From: Vampirovibrio sp.
GTDB taxonomy: Bacteria > Cyanobacteriota > Vampirovibrionia > Vampirovibrionales > JAJTHC01
Assembly (NCBI GenBank): GCA_024998755.1
Contig: JACEUU010000001.1
Coordinates: forward strand, 1 to 64,000
DNA: 64,000 bases
Reading direction: 5' to 3'
In this document: piece after piece, positions 25,679-33,893 of the stretch
How the letters are laid out: each line of letters opens with the position of its first letter
How positions within the stretch are numbered: position 1 is the first letter of the stretch
Notes under the pieces: model-generated
Told to the model about the DNA's origin: nothing
Database searches by the model: none
What the model saw: only the letters and a program-made list of their open reading frames with translations
Program-made: the position numbers and the translations under genes

Positions 25679-26578
25679 TTATAAGGTGTTTGCATACCCA
25701 AGCAAGCTATATGCACATTGAATGGATTGATAAGCCCATCGCATTTGTTCAGCAATACTAGGCAACGCAGGCACTTCCCAGCGTACCGTTAACCCATCTG
25801 TTCGGGTTGAATTGGGTATTAAGGCTGCAATATCTGCTAGTAACGGTGTCTGTACACTAAACGATATAGACCATGGCGTATGGGTGGGTAGCCACGTTGG
25901 TAATAATAGCTTGGTAGGAAGCGTTTCTTGAAGTTGGCTACAAGCTTCAACATAAGAGGCTTGCACCTTTGCAACGCTAAAGCAGTTGGCACAAGACCAA
26001 CCAATGGCTTCTTTGGTAGTAACGGTTATAAGGGAAGGTTTCAAAGCCTTCAATTCTGATACTAAGGCATCATCTCCGCTAGCTAAAACGACAGGTACAC
26101 CGCACCCAATTTCTGCAAACAGCAAACTAAACCCTGCTTCCCCTAAGGAAACGCCATTCAGCTGAATATTCGCCACGGCATCATTAAAACTATGGCATAA
26201 AACGGCTTTGAGAGAATTCGCTTTGGCATGGTAGCCTATTAAAGCTACGGCATCAAAGTTGCCTTCAAACAAGCCTGCCATCATGCCGTAAGGTTTCGGC
26301 TTGCCTGAAATTAACGAAACACCAGCCTCTGCACAATCTAAAACCCCCGCCCGAAAGAGGTTGGTCATGTGGGCGTGGGAATCGTTGACTGTAGCATTAG
26401 TAGCCAATGCGTCAATAACCCAGCCTACTTCGGTAGCCAGTTGGTTAACTGCTTGTTGGTATGGGGCTAATGAATCGGTTGGTTTCGGGAATACTTGGCT
26501 AGGGTGTGTTACCCCTGCTACGCCTTCTAAATCCGCTGAAATATAAAGGTTTTTAATGGGTTTAATAGGGTTTTTCAC
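25679..26578 (-). CDS. M55-family D-aminopeptidase (DppA-like)
   Basis: 299 residues. The fold and ligands match DppA: NLYISADLEGVAGV (Asp and Glu zinc ligands), VNDSHAHMTNL (His ligand), LIGYHAKAN and LCHSFND (further His). DppA is a self-compartmentalising zinc decamer that trims D-amino acid peptides such as D-Ala-D-Ala, linking it to peptidoglycan turnover. It follows the YtxH-like gene by 6 bp, so the two form an operon. The pip/opp peptide uptake genes at 33894-36813 could supply related substrates, which is inference. Confidence 0.88.
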   Translation of the reverse strand: MKNPIKPIKNLYISADLEGVAGVTHPSQVFPKPTDSLAPYQQAVNQLATEVGWVIDALATNATVNDSHAHMTNLFRAGVLDCAEAGVSLISGKPKPYGMMAGLFEGNFDAVALIGYHAKANSLKAVLCHSFNDAVANIQLNGVSLGEAGFSLLFAEIGCGVPVVLASGDDALVSELKALKPSLITVTTKEAIGWSCANCFSVAKVQASYVEACSQLQETLPTKLLLPTWLPTHTPWSISFSVQTPLLADIAALIPNSTRTDGLTVRWEVPALPSIAEQMRWAYQSIQCAYSLLGYANTL

Positions 26579-26584
26579 CGCTGT

Positions 26585-26833
26585 TTAGTATCCTACTTCG
26601 GATTCATAGGGGTCATCAGCTAGCGTTTCTTCTTCTGAAGCAGTGGCTTTTGTTGCGGTGTTCTGTTCATCTGTTTTCCAGCAAGGGCATTCGCTCATTT
26701 TTTTTTGAAACCAAGTACGGATGCCTTCCCCTGAAGTGGGCGTTAACAGTAAGGCTAATAGGCTACCAATACCCAGCCCTAAAAGGCTACCAAATAAAAA
26801 ATTACCAACGGAAGAAGATGAACGGGTAGACAT
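26585..26833 (-). CDS. YtxH-like small membrane protein
   Basis: 82 residues: hydrophobic glycine-rich segment (FLFGSLLGLGIGSLLALLLTP) followed by TSGEGIRTWFQKKM, which is the YtxH/GvpP-type pattern (membrane anchor, then LFAPKSGEETR-like motif). The acidic tail ends the protein. Function unknown, often stress-linked. First gene of the unit with the M55 peptidase. Confidence 0.75.
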   Translation of the reverse strand: MSTRSSSSVGNFLFGSLLGLGIGSLLALLLTPTSGEGIRTWFQKKMSECPCWKTDEQNTATKATASEEETLADDPYESEVGY

Positions 26834-26989
26834 AATAAAATAGACTCTTTTCTATGGGGCTGTGTGAACATTTCTTTATTATAGCTTATCTTTTTTAAAA
26901 CATCCATTAAAAAGGGGATGAGAAACTATGGTAAAGTTGGTTATCTTAAAGAGGTAGTACGCTATTCTTAGTTTTTTCTAGGTGCTTCA

Positions 26990-28030
26990 ATGCCCCTCTT
27001 AATTTTCTTCATTATCGGGAGATTTATCATAGTGCCCAGTTCGCTTTTTCGTAGTACGCCTGTTTCATCAGCGTCATCAAAAACAATTTTTGTTTGTACG
27101 TTCATTGCCTTTTTATTTATTGCTTCTAGTTGGAATTTGCTATCATTTTCCAAATTAAGTATTCATATTGGCGATGTTCATCATTCTTCCAGTAGTGATG
27201 TTACAAGTACTAATTCTGATAGTGCAACCACCGCTACAAATGCACCATCTAGTTCTTCAACAAGTGTAATGTCTTCAGAGCAAGCGATGCAAACAACGGG
27301 TGCGGCAGTTGCTAACAGTCCATCTTCTGGCATCGCTGATAGCCCAATTTCCAAAATTGAAGCGGGTATCAGAGAGATTGCTTCCACAGGGTTTGACCCC
27401 TTTTCCGTTTCTTTGGTTAATCCTAAAATGGAAATTAAAAAATCAGACATTGAAAAATTATCGCCTTTTTATCAGTTATTAATTACGCAAAATAAAGATA
27501 TTAAATTAATAGTTCCCCCTCCTACTAAGCCAAAGGTAGACCCTACTGGGTTTAACCCTGCTGGTGGTGGTGTTGCGATTGAAGTCATTCCAGTTGTGCC
27601 AAATCCTATTGAAGGTATAAAGCTTTCAGGCGTTTCTTATATGCCTAAACGATCATTTGCGATGCTGAGTGTTTCGGGTCAGGCTAATGCAGCTATTGTT
27701 TCACAAGGTGAAGTGTTAGATGTTGCCGGTCAGCAAGTGAAAGTAGTTAGCATTGCCAGAGGGGCGGTAAGCCTTTGTTGGTTAGGTGCACCTAAAGGTG
27801 TTACCCCTACGCAGAAATTGACCATACCAGATATTATTGGCTATAAGCCTGCAGGCAATAGTGGTGGCTCTAGTAGTGCTCCATCTGCACCAGGGGCTGC
27901 TGGTGGTGCACCTGCCGGTGCAAGTATGCCCATGGGTGGTACTAGTGGTAGTAAAAGTATGACTCCTCCACCGCCAAATAATACCCCAGAAGCTATTGAA
28001 AAATTAGTCAATGCGGCGATGAAGCCTTAA
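26990..28030 (+). CDS. PilP-like type IV pilus assembly protein
   Basis: 346 residues. AGGTG lies 6 nt before ATG 26990. Hydrophobic stretches at the N-terminus (MPLLIFFIIGRFIIVPSS and TIFVCTFIAFLFIASSW) could anchor it in the inner membrane. Ser/Thr/Ala-rich linker to ~120. Residues ~205-270 contain GVSYMPKRSFAMLSVSGQANAAIVSQGEVLDVAGQQVKVVSIARGAVSLCW, like the PilP HR domain that contacts the secretin. Gly/Ala/Pro-rich tail. The gene lies 79 bp upstream of pilQ on the same strand, as pilP does elsewhere; pilMNO are not here. Confidence 0.7.
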   Translation: MPLLIFFIIGRFIIVPSSLFRSTPVSSASSKTIFVCTFIAFLFIASSWNLLSFSKLSIHIGDVHHSSSSDVTSTNSDSATTATNAPSSSSTSVMSSEQAMQTTGAAVANSPSSGIADSPISKIEAGIREIASTGFDPFSVSLVNPKMEIKKSDIEKLSPFYQLLITQNKDIKLIVPPPTKPKVDPTGFNPAGGGVAIEVIPVVPNPIEGIKLSGVSYMPKRSFAMLSVSGQANAAIVSQGEVLDVAGQQVKVVSIARGAVSLCWLGAPKGVTPTQKLTIPDIIGYKPAGNSGGSSSAPSAPGAAGGAPAGASMPMGGTSGSKSMTPPPPNNTPEAIEKLVNAAMKP

Positions 28031-28109
28031 GAACCTAGTTCGAAATACGTTTTTTATACCTAATTAGAGACTTACTTTTAGACCAGTTACCAAAGGAAGG
28101 TTAACTTTA

Positions 28110-30377
28110 ATGATGAAGATGATATTACAAGATGCTAAAAATAAACTGAGCAGTGGTTCTACAGCTACTTCCTTGACTTTAAAGTTACACCCCCCTTCGG
28201 CGTGGTTTGCTGTAGTGCTTAGTTTGTTATTTTTAGGCAATTTAGCCTTACCAGTTTTGGCTTTGTTTTTGCCCCAAGCAGTTGCTGAAGCTGCTGAAAG
28301 TGATACAAGATACAAAGGGCAAATTAGCATTGTAAAAGAAGTAACAATGGCACCCCAAAGTGCTAAAATAGATTTAGAGCAACGAGATTTTCCTTTAAAA
28401 GATTTAATCCATATTTTAGCAAAACAAGGTGGATTTAACGTTATTGTTGATCCCGAGATTGAAGACACAGTGACGTTTGATGTGAAAAATGTAACCATCA
28501 ACAAAATGTTGGATTATCTCATTAGGTTTTATGATTTAAGCTATACCCAAGACGGTAACACCATGATTGTTACAACGAGAGATACAGCTAATGAACGCCA
28601 GTTGAATGTTAAAAACTTTAAGGCTATTCCCGTAAAATATAGAGATGCTCCAAGTACTGCTACACTTCTCAACTCCATTTTATTCCCCGGTCGGGCGGGT
28701 AGTACCCAAAATGCTATTGCTTCAGCAGATGCTGAAAGTAATTCTTTATTAGTAATGGGTACTGAAAGTGATATTAAAGCCGTAGAAGAAGCACTAAAGC
28801 AGTTTGATGTGCAACGCCACAGAGCAGTAATTAAAGTAATGCACAGTTCCCCTGCCTACATTATGCAAGCTATTCAGTCAGAATTGTTCCCAGCTGGCTT
28901 TGAAGGTGGCGGTGGTGGTGCCGCTGGTGGCGGTGGTGGTGCCGCTGGCGGCGGTGGTGGTGCCGCTGGTGGCGGTGGTGGTGCCGCTGGTGGCGGTGGT
29001 GGTGCCGCTGGTGGCGGTGGTGGTGCCGCTGGTGGCGGTGGTGGTGCCGCTGGCGGCGGCGGCGGTGCATCCGTTGTAGGTGGGCTTAGCTTCTCTATGG
29101 TAGCTAATGCTTTAACCAATACGGTTATAGTGCAAGGTACGCCTGAACAAATTGAACGAGCCAAAGAAATTGCTAAGGATGTTGATGTACGCCCAGCCCA
29201 AGTAAAAATTGAAGTCTCGCTTATTGAAATTAGTAATACGAAGTCAAAAGTATTTTCTCCGTCGTTTGGGACACTACGAGCGGGTGAATTTGGGATTAAT
29301 TTACTAGGGGGTTCCACAGGGCCATTTTCAAATGCAGTGAATGGCTTAAGAAGTCAAGTTGTGCAAAATAATTTAGGCAGTACTAACTTTAGATTACCGA
29401 CGGTTGGGGTTCAGTTTAAAGACCAAACAACCTCAGGGAAGCTATTAGCCAATCCTAACATTATTGCCTTGGATGGTACGACTTCCACCGTTAATATTAC
29501 CGATTCTATTGTGTATTTCCAAACGACCGTTACCAATAGTGGCGGTACGGTTACGACACAAACCCAGCCACAAACGCAACAAGTGGGTATTACGCTTTCT
29601 ATTACACCACAGATTACCAATGATGGGTCTGTAACGCTAGCCTTAACACCGAGCGTTACCCAACTGTTAGGTATTATTACAGAACCAGTTTCAGGAACGT
29701 CAGCCCCGCAAACGTCTCAACGAGATTTCACGCTCAGTGCCGTTCGGGTGAGAGATGGTGAAACACTGATGATAGGTGGTTTGGTTAGAGACTTCGCTTC
29801 AAAAGATATTACCAAGATACCCGGTTTGGCGGACTTACCCATTGTGGGGGCTTTGTTCCGTGCTACCAGTGCAGACCCTGGTAACGTATATACACGATCA
29901 GAAATTATCGTTATGGTTACCCCTCACATTCTGCGAGAAGAAGGCGAAGCGTACTTTGGGTATGGTGATGGTAATCAAGATAAAGAGAAGCCTGCTTACC
30001 TACCTAAAAAACCAGGAAATATGCAGTCTGGCATGGTAGGGCATCAACCATTACCGAAGTTCTCAGCAGAAGAATTGCCCGCTTTACAAAAAGATGCTGA
30101 CGTTAAGTTAGGTCAATTCTCTTTCCCAAAACCAGCCAAGGCAATAAACACTTCTACGAATCGGTTGGATGTGCCTTCGGTTAGAACTTCCAATACGTCT
30201 ACTAGCACACCTAAAAAGCAGGGGTATAATATGCTTAATTATACTCAAGGGAATAATGTTAGTGAAAAAGGAAGTATTCCTCGTCAGGTAACTTCCCCTT
30301 ACTCGTCTGTTAATATAAATGGCGGTAGCCGTAGTACTAACGGGTATAGTTCTTACGAATCGCCTCGCCCGTATTAA
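28110..30377 (+). CDS. pilQ: Type IV pilus secretin
   Basis: Outer-membrane channel for the type IV pilus. After a hydrophobic signal (residues ~30-60) comes an STN/N-domain (KIDLEQRDFPLKDLIHILAKQGGFNVIVDPEI, MLDYLIRFYDLSY), an N1-type domain (AIPVKYRDAPSTATLLNSIL), a Gly-rich insertion at ~265-322, a second N1 (VVGGLSFSMVANALTNTVIVQGTPEQIERAKEI) and the secretin domain (VEVSLIEIS-like KIEVSLIEIS, VGVQFKD, LLANPNIIALDGTTSTV, PQITNDGSVTLAL, RDGETLMIGGLVRD, IPGLADLPIVGALFR). The 755-residue protein has a long disordered C-terminal tail. AAGGAAGG precedes the tandem-ATG start. Downstream of the pilP-like gene. Confidence 0.95.
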   Translation: MMKMILQDAKNKLSSGSTATSLTLKLHPPSAWFAVVLSLLFLGNLALPVLALFLPQAVAEAAESDTRYKGQISIVKEVTMAPQSAKIDLEQRDFPLKDLIHILAKQGGFNVIVDPEIEDTVTFDVKNVTINKMLDYLIRFYDLSYTQDGNTMIVTTRDTANERQLNVKNFKAIPVKYRDAPSTATLLNSILFPGRAGSTQNAIASADAESNSLLVMGTESDIKAVEEALKQFDVQRHRAVIKVMHSSPAYIMQAIQSELFPAGFEGGGGGAAGGGGGAAGGGGGAAGGGGGAAGGGGGAAGGGGGAAGGGGGAAGGGGGASVVGGLSFSMVANALTNTVIVQGTPEQIERAKEIAKDVDVRPAQVKIEVSLIEISNTKSKVFSPSFGTLRAGEFGINLLGGSTGPFSNAVNGLRSQVVQNNLGSTNFRLPTVGVQFKDQTTSGKLLANPNIIALDGTTSTVNITDSIVYFQTTVTNSGGTVTTQTQPQTQQVGITLSITPQITNDGSVTLALTPSVTQLLGIITEPVSGTSAPQTSQRDFTLSAVRVRDGETLMIGGLVRDFASKDITKIPGLADLPIVGALFRATSADPGNVYTRSEIIVMVTPHILREEGEAYFGYGDGNQDKEKPAYLPKKPGNMQSGMVGHQPLPKFSAEELPALQKDADVKLGQFSFPKPAKAINTSTNRLDVPSVRTSNTSTSTPKKQGYNMLNYTQGNNVSEKGSIPRQVTSPYSSVNINGGSRSTNGYSSYESPRPY
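28903..29070 (+). repeat. 21-bp coding minisatellite in pilQ (Gly5-Ala2 repeat)
   Basis: About eight near-identical 21-nt units (GGCGGTGGTGGTGCCGCTGGT and close variants) encode GGGGGAA repeats between the two N-domains of the secretin. In-frame unit number changes would only alter linker length. Confidence 0.92.
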
Positions 30378-30402
30378 GCGTGATAAGCTGAATGGTTTAT
30401 TT

Positions 30403-30440
30403 CAAGAGTCCGGTTCCCTTCAAAAGGGACGGGACTCTTG
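30403..30440 (+). terminator. Terminator after pilQ
   Basis: Long inverted repeat: CAAGAGTC at 30403-30410 with GACTCTTG at 30433-30440 and an inner TCCCTT/AAGGGA stem. The IS-type element begins 8 bp further on. Confidence 0.85.
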
Positions 30441-30494
30441 ATCTTTAGAAGCTGTCTTCATAGTGTAGGATTTGTTGTATAGCTGTTCCCAAAG

Positions 30495-31277
30495 TTATTG
30501 AGCCATTTTAAAGGCTTGGTCAATGGCTTCATCTAAAGATAAGGTATCGGTTAGTAACCGACGAATTCTCGCCTTCAACGCCGACCAAAATCGCTCAATC
30601 GGATTCAAATCAGGACTGTAAGGCGGTAAAAACAACAACCGACAACCCGTATATTCAATCAGCTGTTGAATCTCCCAAGATTTATGAAAACTCGCATTAT
30701 CCCCAATGACCGTCATCCCCGCCGTTAAACTCGGTAACAACTCATGTTCAACCCACGTCAAAATAACCTCGGTATTACAATAGCCCTTAAAACACCACGG
30801 GGCTAATGGCTTTCCACCCTGTAACCCTGCTATAATAGAGGTACGTTCGGTGCGTTGACCACTAATTTCCTCCTGCACCCGTTCACCTTTAGGGGAACGA
30901 CCATACAAGCGTTCAACGCTTCTACGGCCAACCCCACATTCATCCACAAACACAAGACTGGCGGGCGTTAGCGGTTCTATCTCCTGCTTATAAACTGTGC
31001 GTTTGGCTTCACTTCGTTCTCGGTAGAGCGTGCTTTTTTTTACGGCTAATGCCGAGTTTAATGAGGTTGTAGGAGATGGTGGATTTTTTAGAACCGAGCA
31101 AGAGAGCCAATTCGTCCAAATAGGCACTGGGGTTGGCTTTTTGTATGGCGAGTAGTTGGTTTCTGTCGATGCTTGTTGCGGTGGTTGCCCCTGGTTTTTT
31201 GGGGATGAGACAGGTTCGTTTGACCCATCGTTTGACGGTGGCTTGTTGTGTTTCTTTTTCTTGATTGATGCAATCAA
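30495..31277 (-). CDS. IS630 transposase, catalytic part (orfB frame)
   Basis: The DDE domain is intact: VFVDECGVGRRSVERLYGR (first Asp), TVIGDNASFHKS (second Asp) and LPPYSPDLNPIERFWSALK (Glu) are textbook IS630. The meaningful part starts around STLYRERSEAKR, downstream of an A8 tract (31034-31041 on the plus strand as T8); upstream codons of this frame are out-of-frame noise. To join the orfA product a +1 (or -2) shift at the A8 tract is needed. Confidence 0.85.
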   Translation of the reverse strand: MIASIKKKKHNKPPSNDGSNEPVSSPKNQGQPPQQASTETNYSPYKKPTPVPIWTNWLSCSVLKNPPSPTTSLNSALAVKKSTLYRERSEAKRTVYKQEIEPLTPASLVFVDECGVGRRSVERLYGRSPKGERVQEEISGQRTERTSIIAGLQGGKPLAPWCFKGYCNTEVILTWVEHELLPSLTAGMTVIGDNASFHKSWEIQQLIEYTGCRLLFLPPYSPDLNPIERFWSALKARIRRLLTDTLSLDEAIDQAFKMAQ

Positions 31278-31311
31278 CGACTCGTTGTCTTAAATCGACG
31301 CTATATGCCAT
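31009..31311 (-). CDS. IS630 transposase, DNA-binding N-terminal part (orfA frame)
   Basis: Starts MAYSVDLRQRVVDCI, the standard IS630 N-terminus, continues to YNLIKLGISRKKK, and then leaves the family pattern after the A8 tract. Normal family members read RKKK-xTLYRERDE, which here requires a frame change. Two-frame organisation with slippage or frameshifting on A-runs is known in this family, so this may be functional and not decayed. Confidence 0.82.
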   Translation of the reverse strand: MAYSVDLRQRVVDCINQEKETQQATVKRWVKRTCLIPKKPGATTATSIDRNQLLAIQKANPSAYLDELALLLGSKKSTISYNLIKLGISRKKKHALPRTK

Positions 31312-31378
31312 AGATGAATCCTCCTTTTTCGTGAACGTTATCCTCCTTATTATAGCTCAATAATTATTGGAACAGCTA

Positions 31379-31966
31379 TAACCGTGGCACTGTAACCAAA
31401 GCCTTTGTAGCCATAAGTGGCATCAGGGTCGCTCTGGTCTTCAGGCTTTTTTCTCTGTTTGCTATTGGCTTTAATAAAGGTGGCATCTACCAAGTTGCCT
31501 TCTTTAAGAATGAGGTTGTTCTCTTGGAAGAAGGTGTCTAAGGCTAAGAAAAGGGCTTCTTGGGCTGGGGTGTTTTGCAGTTCGTGTTGGAAGTTTTCGA
31601 GTGTCGTGGCTTCAGGGATGGGGGATTCTAAGGAGAAGCCGAGAAACTTTCGGAAGGAGAGTCTGTCGTGGCATTGAAATTCGGTTTGTTCATAGGAGAG
31701 ATTGAACCATATTTTGAGGAGGTTCATTTTGAGCAGTAGTAGGCGTTTGTAGGGTGGTCTGCCGTTGGGTTTGTGGTGGATGTGTGTTTTGAGGATGGTT
31801 TCAAATAGTTGCCATGGTAGGGTTTGGTTCATTTCCTCTAGGAATTTGTGGGTGGGGGTGGCTTGTTGAATTTGGATGTCGGCAAAGGTAGTCATGGGGG
31901 TGGGGTATCCTATGAGAGGTGGAATAATGTCCCTTCTATTTTACCTTGCCCTTTTTCCGTAACTTC
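31379..31966 (-). mobile_element. Truncated second copy of the 1443-2600 IS5-family element
   Basis: It carries the same left inverted repeat (ending at 31966), the same 5' untranslated part and the first ~172 codons of the transposase, then stops at the IS630 junction. The expected remainder is not found on the far side of the IS630 element. Confidence 0.92.
31381..31895 (-). pseudogene. IS5-family transposase, 5' fragment
   Basis: Identical in protein sequence to the first ~172 residues of the transposase at 1514-2479 up to GFGYSATV, then reads into IS630 sequence. It retains only the first catalytic Asp, so it is inactive. Confidence 0.92.
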
Positions 31967-31968
31967 AT

Positions 31969-32780
31969 CTCACCAAAACAGGGTGTCAATGGGCAATACT
32001 ACCCAAAACCTATCCACCCAGAAAAGCCGTTGAAAGCTTCTTTTACCGAGCAAAAAAACGAACAACATGGGATGCCATACTTGAACGTCTCGTGGTTCTC
32101 GACCGAGAAGCCTCTGGTAAAAAAGCCGAACCCACTTACGCCTTGATTGATTCCCAAAGCGTGAAAACCACGCTCATACCAATTCAAAGATTAAATGGCG
32201 TGTTTTTGTAGGGGCGTGATTTATTAGCCCTAGCGGTCTATGCGTTGCATCAGTCCGTCCCACAAGCCCTAAACGGATGCGATAAATCGCACCCCTACAT
32301 AGAGAAAGCTATACGCTATTCTAACTTTGAATTGGTATCAATGCCGAAGAACGTGGTATTGACGGAAAAAAAAAGGTGAAGGGTCATAAATGGCATATTG
32401 TAACCAATACGCAGGGACGGCTATTGTTTGTTCAAGTACACGCCGCTAATATCCACGATACGAAAGGGGGGTGTGGTGTTTTTGAGCAGGCGGTGAAGAT
32501 ATTTCCTAGCTTAAAGGGTGTTTGTGCAGATGCTGGGTATCGTAAGACATTTGAGGACTTTGTAAAAGGGATTTTAGGTAAAACGGTTGAGATTGTTGAG
32601 CGAATTAAAGAGGCGGGTTGGGCGGTGATTCCTAAACGGTGGATTGTGGAGCGAACGTTTGCTTGGTTGACTGGGTATAGTCGGTTATCTAAAGATTTTG
32701 AACGAACAATTAGTTCGGCTGAAGCTTTCGTTAAAATCGCTCATTGTAAGCTGTTATTAAATAGACTGTCTAAACTATGA
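31969..32780 (+). pseudogene. IS5-type (IS1031/IS427-like) transposase, 5' truncated and split by a MITE
   Basis: Part 1 (31969-32176) reads LTKTGCQWAILPKTYPP...YALIDSQSVKTTL; part 2 (from 32338) reads NAEERGIDGKKKVKGHKWHIV...CADAGYRK...RWIVERTFAWLTGYSRLSKDFE. The first and second Asp and the Glu are all present. Removing 32177-32337 plus one TCA restores one continuous frame. About 50 N-terminal codons are missing, replaced by the IS5 fragment. Confidence 0.9.
32177..32337. mobile_element. MITE with TACCAATTCAAAG ends
   Basis: 161 bp with 13-bp perfect terminal inverted repeats TACCAATTCAAAG / CTTTGAATTGGTA, flanked by TCA direct repeats (32174-32176 and 32338-32340). No coding capacity. 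Its interior holds a GTAGGGGCG palindrome (32207-32300). Related to the element at 36910-37053. Confidence 0.92.
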
Positions 32781-32790
32781 AGACAGCTTC

Positions 32791-33885
32791 TTAATTCACA
32801 AGCCCCCACAGGCTGAGAATGAGTTGCTGAAGGGTTGCACCTTCGTTGGTTTTGGCTTGTAGGTGGGTAATGGCGGTGTTAATAACAGCTTGAGCTTTGC
32901 AATAAACCTTCAAAGCGGTTTCTCGTCCAAACAACTGCTCCCAATTCGCCAAGCCCGCTCCGCTTAAATATCGTTGCAATTGTTGCAATTGTTGCAACAG
33001 CTCCACCGCTTCCCCCCCCGATTCCTTCGCCACCGCCACAAACTGAGCGTGCAATGGGTAAAAATTAATCCGCTGATTTTTGGGCGTACCTAGCACCGCC
33101 CAAAACCAATCGCCCAAAACGGCAGAAGTCGGTTTCTCCGTGGGCATTGACCGAAACGGCACAATCTGGCACCGTGAAACGACGGTCGGCAACAGGGCAG
33201 ATTCATTCTCCGTTAAAAAGAAAAACACCGTCCGAGGGTGCGGTTCTTCCAACGATTTCAAAAACCGATTCACCGCCTGCACACTAAACACATCCGAATT
33301 GAGGGGTTTTAGCTGAAAACTGCCCGTCGGTTTTATCGCTTTTTTGAGGCTTTTATTTTTGCCCGTCTCTTCTTCGGTGGGCAAGCCCTGCTTGGCAACC
33401 CAATCAAACGGAGGCAGTATGTTGCTGATTTCTTCGCTTGGGTGAATGGTAGCATCGGCAAAAATGATAATGCGATATTCATCATTACCCACTTTTCGGC
33501 TTAATGTATCTAGTAAATACCCAATTTGCCCCGTGGAAATTTGTGTGCGTTGCGTATCTTTTTCGCTAGAGGGCATCGAAGGCGGGTCAAAATTCAACCG
33601 AGTAATGGTCGTTACGAAGGGGTGTGCATTTTTTGCCAACCACTTGCAACTTCTGCAGTGTCCGCAAGCTTCTAGCCCCCCAATGGGTTCGCTACAGTTT
33701 AGTACTCGGGCTATTTTCAACGCCAAAGCATACTGGGCTTCAATGGCATTACCCGTTAGCACATACCCATGTGAAAGCGTTCCTAACGCGAGTGCCGATT
33801 CAAAAAACTGCACCACTAATGGTTGCGATGCCTTTAAAGCTTCTAACGTTAATGTTGTATGGGTCGTTTCAGCAATAGCGGTCAT
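32791..33885 (-). CDS. holB: DNA polymerase III delta' subunit
   Basis: Clamp-loader stator subunit. 364 residues. The start region shows the delta' pattern (SHGYVLTGN...AQYALALKIARVLNC) with the zinc cluster CGHCRSCKWL at ~75-85. NRFLKSLEEPHPRTVFFFLTENESALLPTVVSRCQ (~215-250) matches the LLKTLEEPP...LIL...LLPTIRSRCQ signature. Walker A is lost, as expected for delta'. There is an insertion of ~35 residues (SNILPPFDWVAKQGLPTEEETG). The stop codon TAA lies in the target duplication of the adjacent IS. Last gene of the pip-oppB-oppC-holB run (8 bp after oppC). Confidence 0.9.
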   Translation of the reverse strand: MTAIAETTHTTLTLEALKASQPLVVQFFESALALGTLSHGYVLTGNAIEAQYALALKIARVLNCSEPIGGLEACGHCRSCKWLAKNAHPFVTTITRLNFDPPSMPSSEKDTQRTQISTGQIGYLLDTLSRKVGNDEYRIIIFADATIHPSEEISNILPPFDWVAKQGLPTEEETGKNKSLKKAIKPTGSFQLKPLNSDVFSVQAVNRFLKSLEEPHPRTVFFFLTENESALLPTVVSRCQIVPFRSMPTEKPTSAVLGDWFWAVLGTPKNQRINFYPLHAQFVAVAKESGGEAVELLQQLQQLQRYLSGAGLANWEQLFGRETALKVYCKAQAVINTAITHLQAKTNEGATLQQLILSLWGLVN

Positions 33886-33893
33886 TTTCTAGG

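Larger units (their letters stand above)
30480..31378 (-). mobile_element. IS630-family insertion sequence
   Basis: Inverted ends (TAGCTGTTCC... at 30480 and ...GGAACAGCTA at 31378, continuing through a TTATTGAG motif) flanked by TA dinucleotides (30478-30479 and 31379-31380), the TA target typical of IS630/Tc1. It sits exactly in a GGT-TA of the truncated IS5 transposase. Confidence 0.9.
30448..32790. mobile_element. Disrupted IS5-type element (TNA target) carrying nested insertions
   Basis: Left end GAAGCTGTCTTCATAG at 30448 and right end CTATGAAGACAGCTTC ending at 32790 are perfect inverted repeats flanked by TTA on both sides (30445-30447 and 32791-32793). The right TTA is also the stop codon of holB. 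The interior has lost the 5' part of its transposase and received an IS5 fragment (31379-31966), an IS630 element (30480-31378) and a MITE (32177-32337). The MITE at 37711-37854 has the same ends. Confidence 0.85.

Noticed and set aside
28870-29317. Open frames on the minus strand in the pilQ minisatellite (His/Arg/Gln- and Pro/Ala-rich)
   Set aside because: They arise from the repeat itself; the plus frame is a clear secretin.
32376-32780. 134-codon frame as an independent transposase gene
   Set aside because: It is the 3' part of the MITE-split transposase; the frame continues upstream when the MITE is removed.
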